From: Pagrus major
Lineage: Eukaryota; Chordata; Actinopteri; Spariformes; Sparidae
Assembly (NCBI RefSeq): GCF_040436345.1
Contig: NC_133230.1
Span: forward strand, 5,043,297-5,107,296
Direction: 5' to 3'
DNA: 64,000 nucleotides
Within the stretch, counting starts at the first letter, position 1; every line of letters begins with the position of its first letter. Positions 58,434 to 64,000 of the stretch are shown here, piece after piece. The position numbers were made by a program, and so were the translations under genes. The notes under the pieces were generated by a model. It had not been told where the DNA came from, did no database searches, and saw only the letters and a program-made list of their open reading frames with translations.

Positions 58434-58823
58434 ATGTCTCATCGAGGGCCTTTAACTGCTGTCATAACAACAGTATTAGGGGCCACCTTAGGAGGGCTGC
58501 TCATATGGCGAGTTTACCGAACGAAAAGGAGGAAGCTGCCTTCCATTCAGAAGGCGGCTGATCCTGTGGAAGCTCCGTGTCCTGTGGAAAAGGAGTTTCC
58601 AGCCGCCCAGTATCCGCTCACCCAAACGCCATTCCAGGAGAAAGAGTTGAAGGCTGTGGAGTGTCAGACCTCACAGCTGCCGCCCCTGCAGATACTGTCT
58701 TCTGAACATCTGCTTGGGGTGAAACCAGTGATGGTGAGCTCTGAGGAGGAGTGGCTGCAGCTGTGGCCGCTGATGCAGAAGGAGCTGTCTGTCCTACCTG
58801 TGCTGGGGCTTGACTGTGAATGG
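58434..58823 (+). CDS. exd2: exd2 coding exon 1
   Basis: ATG at 58434 opens MSHRGPLTAVITTVLGATLG, GLLIWRVYRTKRRK: a membrane anchor and basic stop. It ends ...LPVLGLDCEW before the donor GTAAAG at 58824. Two downstream alternatives (after 58829 and 58839, also phase 0) would insert 2 or 4-5 extra residues after the Exo I motif and are less likely. Confidence 0.9.
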
Positions 58824-61800
58824 GTAAAGGTCACCGCCGTAAGAAATACCTTTCTCATGTTTTTATATACCAAGAGGAAAAATAACATTTCCCCTAACAT
58901 TTCAAAACTGCTCCTGTTTTTTTCTGACCTGGCTGCCGTTTCCCGTCGCAGGTTTCTGTGAAAGGCAGAGCCTCTGCGGTCTCTCTTTTACAGATGGCCA
59001 CATATTCAGGTCTGTGTGTCCTGGTGAGGCTGCAGGCGTTTCGCAGCGGCCTGCAGACGTTCCCTCTCAGCTTAATGGAAGTCCTCCGAGACCCTCACGT
59101 CTTGAAAGTCGGCGTCGGTTGCTATGAAGACGGAAAGCGTCTGACGCGTGACTACGGTCTGTCGATGACATGTACAGTTGACCTGCGCTACCTTGCCTTA
59201 AGACAAAGGTAAAGTCTGTTTCTTGCTGTTTAATGGCAGTTTGTTTATGCTGGCCATGTTGTTTGCAAATTGCAAATGATCCTTTTTGAATTCTGTCTCC
59301 ATTTTCAGGCTAACTACAGTGAATAATGGCCTGAGTCTGAAGTCTCTGGCAGCAGATCTGTTGAATGTATCTCTAGATAAATCTCTGGAGCTGCGCTGCA
59401 GTGACTGGGAGGCAGATCAACTGACCCTGGAGCAGGTGATGATTTATTGTATTTCAGCGCTCTCCACATTTTTCATATTTCACATTTTTCAGCTCTCCTC
59501 CGTGAATAAATCAGCACTTTAAGATGATAGAGTTGAGGAGTGTGAGGAGCTATTTTGGGTGTCCTCTGTTCTAGAAATCAATTTCATTTTAACCCAATTG
59601 ACAGCATTTGGTGACTGACAGTTGGAGTACTTCACAGTTTAAATTGGCATGAAACGCTTCTGGTTGAATCATCAGCATAAGAAAATATTTTGTTCTTTCA
59701 TGCGAAGACAAAGGTTACTATCTTGTGAGCATAAACACTGTATGGTGAGAAGTGAAGATGCATTTTGGCAAGAATCATTCAATCACAGAGCTTAAAATTC
59801 TGCTACATAAGCTGCTAACGACGGGTGGATACTAAAAATTACAGTGCTGAGAAAACCGAAAATACGGTCTGTCTTTTTAAATTGACTATAAAAAATTAAT
59901 TATGTTGCGTTTTCTTCTAATTTGCAATGACAAAAACGACACAACTATTATGTATTTTGTTGAGTTGTGGACTTTTAATCGGAAATTCTGAATAGGGGAT
60001 ATTTCCTGGAAACGGGGGCTCCACCCACCTCACTACTTGATACTGTTTTCCTCTAAATGTTTGTCGTTTCTTCACTCCAGATGACTTACGCTGCCAGAGA
60101 TGCCCAAGTGTCTATCGCTCTCTTCCTCCACCTCCTCAGCCTCAACTCTGAAGCTGGTCCCGTTTTATCCAGCGGGAGCTCTTACTCTGAGTTGGCCTCC
60201 CGCTGCCAGGGCCTGGTGGACGTGCCCTTCAGAGGCCGAGGAGACGGAGAGGATAAAGCCGCTGATGGAGAGAGGAGGCGGAGGACGCGGAAACCGCCCA
60301 CTTATGAAAGCCCGGAGTCTGGAGATCAGCAAGTCCCAGACCCTCGAAAGAATAACAAGAGGAAACCGCTTGGTGTGGGCTATTCTGCCAGGTGAGGATG
60401 GGCTACACAAAAAAAAACAGCTAAAATGAACTGGCATTTATTTATTGTTTCTTAAGAGTTGCAACTCCGCAGAAGGCTGCAGAATGGACAAAAATAAAAT
60501 GCTAGATGCCGATTTTACTCTTGTCTTTTTTCAGTTTACGGATATTGTTTCATAAATGTTTCAGTGAATGTATTGTTAAGTTTTGTTCTCTCTTTGTCTC
60601 TTACAGGAAGAGTCCTCTCTATGATAACTGCTTCCTCCATGCTCCAGATAACCAGCCTCTGTGTACCTGCGACAAGAAGAAAGCCAAATGGTACCTAGAT
60701 AAAGGAATAGGAGGTACACAGGATAACTCCATGTGAACATTACTAACAAAATGTCTTGCATGTGTCTACTTTAAACCTACTGTGCGGTACTTTTACATAT
60801 TAACGACATCCGTTACATTCAAGCCCTTGTCAAACTGTGGTAGTAGTAGCTGATTGTTGAGTCTCACCCCCAGATCTCTCTATCAAAGTTTTTACATCTT
60901 CAATCTTTGGCAACTTTCCCACGCTGCGCAATGAAACAATGTGTTTTTAAAGCTACAGCAACTAGGAGTATGGTGGAGTCTATGTGGAGCATGTCGACAG
61001 TGTTTGTTTAATTGCTCGCATTGCCAGAAGGGGGAGACAAAAGTTCCGTACTGCAGGTTTAAGCTACAACATGCAACTTTTTCCTGAAGTGTGTTCTTTC
61101 ATTTTTTGTGGAGGCATTTCTTCATCAGAAGTCATATGTGTAGATATGTTGGCTTTTAGAGTTTTTCTCCATGCATCTCCTGTTGACTTCAATACAGCTG
61201 TCACCTCAGTCTGGCACCAAAGCAAGATGCAGTGACGTAGTGACCCTTCCTTCTTTTATAGGTTTTTATTTTTATTTTATCTCTGTGGCTGCTCAGTTCA
61301 CCCACTGAGAACTGGTTTGACTCTCAAAGTCTCTCTCAAACCGTCAACATGTCTGCCTCAGGCAAACAGCGGTTGAGCAAGTACACACAATATGAGAAAG
61401 TTGCATGTTGTTGGTTTAACTTTACTGTCAATTCATTGGCACGATCTGAGGACATAAGACTGTTATTATCTGCAGGCTCCTGTTAACACCTTGTCTACAA
61501 CAGCCTCAAAGTGAAAGCAGCACGTTGGCAGCCCAATCCTGAGTCACATTTTTAGTACTGCTGTGCTCTGAAGGCATTTTGAAGTGTCAGTCAGTGCAGT
61601 TACCCAATTAAGTGGGAAGAAAATAGACTTAGGACACTTGGGGGTCGATGCTGCATGAAGCACAAGCTGCTTCACTGTTTTTAATGACATTTAAAACTCA
61701 AAAAAGCAGCTCAAACGTGTCTGGTGGAGACAGGGTGTTGCCCTCAACTTTGGCTTACATGTCATGATTTCTGCATTTCTATCTCTCAATATATAATCAA

Positions 61801-63826
61801 CATTATCTCTGTTTCTGCCCCAGTTCTCCAGAGTGAAGATCCTTTTGTCGTGAGGCTGCTGTTTGAGCCGTCGGGACGTCCCGACTCCCAACAGGACTAT
61901 TATCTCACGGCGAAGGAGAATCTGTGTGTGGTCTGTGGCAAAGCGGATTCCTACATCAGGTTTGCATTTAAATTCATCTGTAATTTAGTGTGTTCTTTTC
62001 TAAAAAGGTGTCTGTAGAATGTATGTATTTTAATTTTTTTGTCCAAATGCAAAGATTTCGAGGGATATAAGGCAGAGAAAAGCCGCAAATCCTCACTTCA
62101 GAAGCTTTCACCTTTTATTTTTTTGTGCTTGATAATTGACTCAGAAAATCAGTCAATAAAAAAAATTGTTTCAGGAATGCATCACAAAATGTTATGCGTC
62201 ATGTTTTATGAAAGGTGAATATTTAATTAAGGAGTGACAGATTAATTAATATTTTCCTCCTTCCCACAGGAAAAACATTGTGCCACACGAGTACAGACGG
62301 CATTTTCCCACCGAGATGAAGGACCACAACTCCCACGACATCCTGCTGCTCTGCACCAGCTGCCACGCCGCTTCTAACGTGCACGACAGCTTCCTGAAGC
62401 AACAGCTGGCTGAAGAGTTCTCCGCCCCTCAGGGCTGCGAGGAAGGAGTCCGCCTGCTTGAGGACTCGGACCGACGGCGGGTACGCTCGGCGGCTCGGGC
62501 CCTGCTCACCGCCGGGGAAGGACTGCCGGAGCAGCGACGAGAGGAGCTGCAGACTTTGATCAAGAGCTTCCTCAGCGTGAACGAGGAGCAGGAGCTGACG
62601 GAGGACGCGCTGCAGCAGGCTGCCAGTTTGGAGACGAGGTGAGTTTACAAAACCAAATAAATCTGTGAATTTGAGTTTAATTTATATCGGTTCAACCAAA
62701 CAGTTTAGAGGAGATAAAACTGGGAAAGCAATTTTACCTGTGACTGTGCCCAAAACTCTCGTGTGGCTGAAAAGGGTCGTCTTGAGCGACATTTTCAGCT
62801 GGTCAGAGCAATTTCTTTTTCATAACGTAAATGTTTTTTAAATGAAGCCAAAACTTTACTGCAAGTTTCTGTTGGCTGCAAGTGGTGAAGTCTGACTGAT
62901 TCGGAAAAAAATATAGCAATATTTTGAGAGTTGAATTAAAAAAACTGACGGATATTGGCCAATACTATAAAACATTTTTGTTACATAAATGCACAAAACA
63001 CAGCTCTTAGGATTTACTTTCATTTAGACATTAAAGAGACCAACAAATGTACAGAGTAAGAAAAAAGTAAAAAAAAACCTCTGGTGGACAAAGTATTTAA
63101 TGGCGACGCTTCTAAACCACCTCAAACATGAGCTGTTCAAACAAGTGTTTGAAAAGATGAACAAAGTCTGAATCCCTTGAACCAGAAACACAGAAATCCT
63201 TCAAAAGACACACTTAAAAATTCCATAACAGGCAGAGCGAATGACTGAAGTGAATTTAAAGTAGGGAAAAAAGTGTTTTCTTCTTCTTCTGTTGGGCAGA
63301 TTAGACACTTCACAGTGGATTGAACATCTTTGTCCATCAAAAATGCCTTTGAAATTCTTTGGGGAATCTTATTTATTACCTTATTTAGCATTCATGTAAA
63401 CAGTGAAGTCAGAATCTCTAATCAGAATAGAAAAAATAACACTGCTTTTGATAATCTGATACTGGCTCATCTAGTTCATCAGTCAACCTGTAATCATCAC
63501 TGCAGTGTTCATCTACTGCACTGCATGAAGTGTTTATAGAGGCAGTGATTACATTGTACAGAGTCTGCCGTCTCCCTCTGACTGCTCCTCTGTCCTCTCT
63601 CCTCTGCAGGATCTTTAACGAGGCGTACATCCCTCACGGTCTGAAGGTGGTGCGAGCCCACGCCGAGCAGGGCCTGCAGGGCCTGATGGACCTGGAGCGT
63701 CGCTGGAGACAGCACTTCCTCACCACCATGCACCCTCGTCACCTCCCTCCTCTCTGGTCCGTCGACCACAACCACAGCAAGTTCCTCCGCAAATACGGAG
63801 AGGACCTGCCCATCAAGCTCAACTGA
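58434..63826 (+). CDS. exd2: exd2, exonuclease 3'-5' domain-containing protein 2, complete
   Basis: DEDDy 3'-5' exonuclease; the mammalian protein is reported at mitochondria and in DNA-end resection. Exons: 58434-58823, 58952-59208, 59309-59435, 60081-60391, 60607-60713, 61824-61959, 62270-62638, 63610-63826; 1914 nt, 637 residues (human about 621). Seen: an N-terminal hydrophobic anchor (about residues 8-25) followed by RTKRRK; Exo I LGLDCEW (Asp127, Glu129); Exo II region VLKVGVGCYED (Asp190); Exo III YAARDAQ (Tyr261, Asp265); a basic KNNKRKPLGVGYSARKSPLY block; and an HNH-like cluster CVVCGK (432/435), VPHEYRRHF, DHNSHD and CTSCH (471-475). ATG at 58434 has A at -3. The first donor was set at TGG|GTAAAG because this restores human spacing between CEW and the SLLQMA block. 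All catalytic residues are present. Confidence 0.96.
58952..59208 (+). CDS. exd2: exd2 coding exon 2 (exonuclease core)
   Basis: Acceptor TCGCAG ends at 58951, donor GTAAAG at 59209. It reads VSVKGRASAVSLLQMATYSG, then LCVLVRLQAFRSGLQTFPLS, then the Exo II region HVLKVGVGCYEDGKRL and VDLRYLALRQR. The upstream intron is only 128 bases. Confidence 0.95.
59309..59435 (+). CDS. exd2: exd2 coding exon 3
   Basis: Acceptor TTTCAG ends at 59308, donor GTGATG at 59436. It reads RLTTVNNGLSLKSLAADLLN then VSLDKSLELRCSDWEADQLT. GLSLKSLA and the C.W..LT pattern are typical of WRN/EXD exonuclease domains. Confidence 0.95.
59436..60080 (+). other. exd2: exd2 intron 3
   Basis: 0.65 kb with no recognisable feature. 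Confidence 0.6.
60081..60391 (+). CDS. exd2: exd2 coding exon 4 (Exo III motif)
   Basis: Acceptor CTCCAG ends at 60080, donor GTGAGG at 60392. It starts MTYAARDAQVSIALFLHLLS, carrying the DEDDy Tyr and last Asp. It continues with VDVPFRGRG, a charged low-conservation stretch (EDKAADGERRRRTRK) and KNNKRKPLGVGYSAR. Confidence 0.95.
60607..60713 (+). CDS. exd2: exd2 coding exon 5
   Basis: Acceptor TTACAG ends at 60606, donor GTACAC at 60714. It reads RKSPLYDNCFLHAPDNQPLC then TCDKKKAKWYLDKGIG. C.C and YLDKGIG are strongly conserved with human EXD2. Confidence 0.94.
60714..61823 (+). other. exd2: exd2 intron 5
   Basis: 1.1 kb. It carries a complete MITE-like element at 60771-61062; the remainder is unremarkable. 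Confidence 0.65.
60771..61062. mobile_element. MITE with TTAAACCTxCxGTxCGG termini
   Basis: Left TTAAACCTACTGTGCGGTAC and the right end AGTTCCGTACTGCAGGTTTA (ending 61061) form about 24-bp terminal inverted repeats. It lies in exd2 intron 5; about 290 bases, non-coding. Confidence 0.75.
61824..61959 (+). CDS. exd2: exd2 coding exon 6 (first CxxC)
   Basis: Acceptor CCCCAG ends at 61823, donor GTTTGC at 61960. It reads VLQSEDPFVVRLLFEPSGRP, then DSQQDYYLTAKENLCVVCGK and ADSYIR. CVVCGK begins the HNH-like metal-binding module. Confidence 0.94.
62270..62638 (+). CDS. exd2: exd2 coding exon 7 (HNH-like module)
   Basis: Acceptor CCACAG ends at 62269, donor GTGAGT at 62639. It reads RKNIVPHEYRRHFPTEMKDH, then NSHDILLLCTSCHAASN, then a helical region with EEGVRLLEDSDRRRVRSAAR and DALQQAASLETR. 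The exon is GC-richer than its surroundings. Confidence 0.95.
62639..63609 (+). other. exd2: exd2 intron 7
   Basis: 0.97 kb, AT-rich. Short open frames on both strands do not resemble any family I know. Confidence 0.6.
63610..63826 (+). CDS. exd2: exd2 last coding exon and stop
   Basis: Acceptor CTGCAG ends at 63609; stop TGA at 63824-63826. It reads RIFNEAYIPHGLKVVRAHAE then LERRWRQHFLTTMHPRHLPP, WSVDHNHSKFLRKYG and EDLPIKLN. It matches the human C-terminus in length and motif order. Confidence 0.95.
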
Positions 63827-64000
63827 GGACCACACGCAGCTACGGACCGGTTTTCTCCAATCTGTTAATTTTACAAGCCAAATTGCTTTTTTTTAGTGAG
63901 AAAATGAACGAGCTTATCTACCAGCAAGGCACCGAAATGTTACCAGCATGTGGCGGCTGCGGCACTCGGTGAGGTCGTGATGAGTGTGTGAGCAAATACA
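63827..64000 (+). other. exd2: exd2 3' UTR, start only
   Basis: Sequence after the stop codon to the window edge; no AATAAA is seen, so the gene end lies beyond the window. Confidence 0.7.

Noticed and set aside
58824..58848. Alternative later donors for exd2 exon 1 (after 58829 or 58839)
   Set aside because: Both keep the frame, but they add residues after the Exo I motif that are absent from human EXD2 as remembered; TGG|GTAAAG restores exact spacing.
1..64000. Autonomous transposon, retrovirus or endogenous viral gene
   Set aside because: No reverse transcriptase, integrase, transposase or capsid-like reading frame was recognised on either strand; only short non-autonomous elements were found.

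Overview
This is vertebrate nuclear DNA, almost certainly from a spiny-rayed (percomorph-type) teleost. The evidence is three split genes with GT-AG introns whose conceptual products align closely with human GALNT16, NUMB and EXD2 as I remember them, long (CA/GT)n microsatellites, and several interspersed repeat families common in teleosts. No bacterial, organellar, viral or CRISPR feature is seen. Names rest on recalled family sequences, not on a search.

Layout, all on the + strand and head to tail. (1) 1-9705: 3' part of galnt16, nine coding exons from 217 to the stop at 8950-8952, plus a 3' UTR with poly(A) signal at 9682. It encodes the last 322 residues: the C-terminal half of the catalytic domain and the whole ricin-type lectin domain. 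(2) 9706-13010: intergenic, mostly decayed copies of one teleost AAGTAC-rich repeat family. (3) About 13010-56425: complete numb. A CCAAT-box promoter and non-coding first exon (to 13243) are followed by a 24.8-kb intron, ten coding exons from 38087 to 54919 (662 residues) and a 1.5-kb 3' UTR with poly(A) signal at 56395. (4) 56426-57080: a short spacer with a CTCF-like motif and a TATA box. (5) About 57085-63826: exd2, a non-coding first exon and eight coding exons (637 residues). The 3' UTR runs off the window.

The genes are not an operon and have separate jobs: Golgi mucin-type O-glycosylation (galnt16), endocytic adaptor and Notch-antagonising cell-fate determinant (numb), and a DEDD 3'-5' exonuclease with an HNH-like metal-binding C-terminus (exd2).

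The most notable points are in numb. Both classical cassette exons are present and in frame: a 33-nt PTB exon (50358-50390) and a 138-nt proline-rich-region exon (53609-53746). The second is followed, 15 nt into its intron, by a 32-bp, almost perfect RNA hairpin with a 6-nt loop (53762-53831). TGCATG (RBFOX-type) motifs lie upstream of the second cassette exon and downstream of the first. One of the two endocytic DPF motifs has become DAF. The 3' UTR carries Musashi-type and Pumilio-type motifs. Several MITE-like elements with clear terminal inverted repeats sit in introns, and one galnt16 splice acceptor appears to lie at the edge of a repeat copy.
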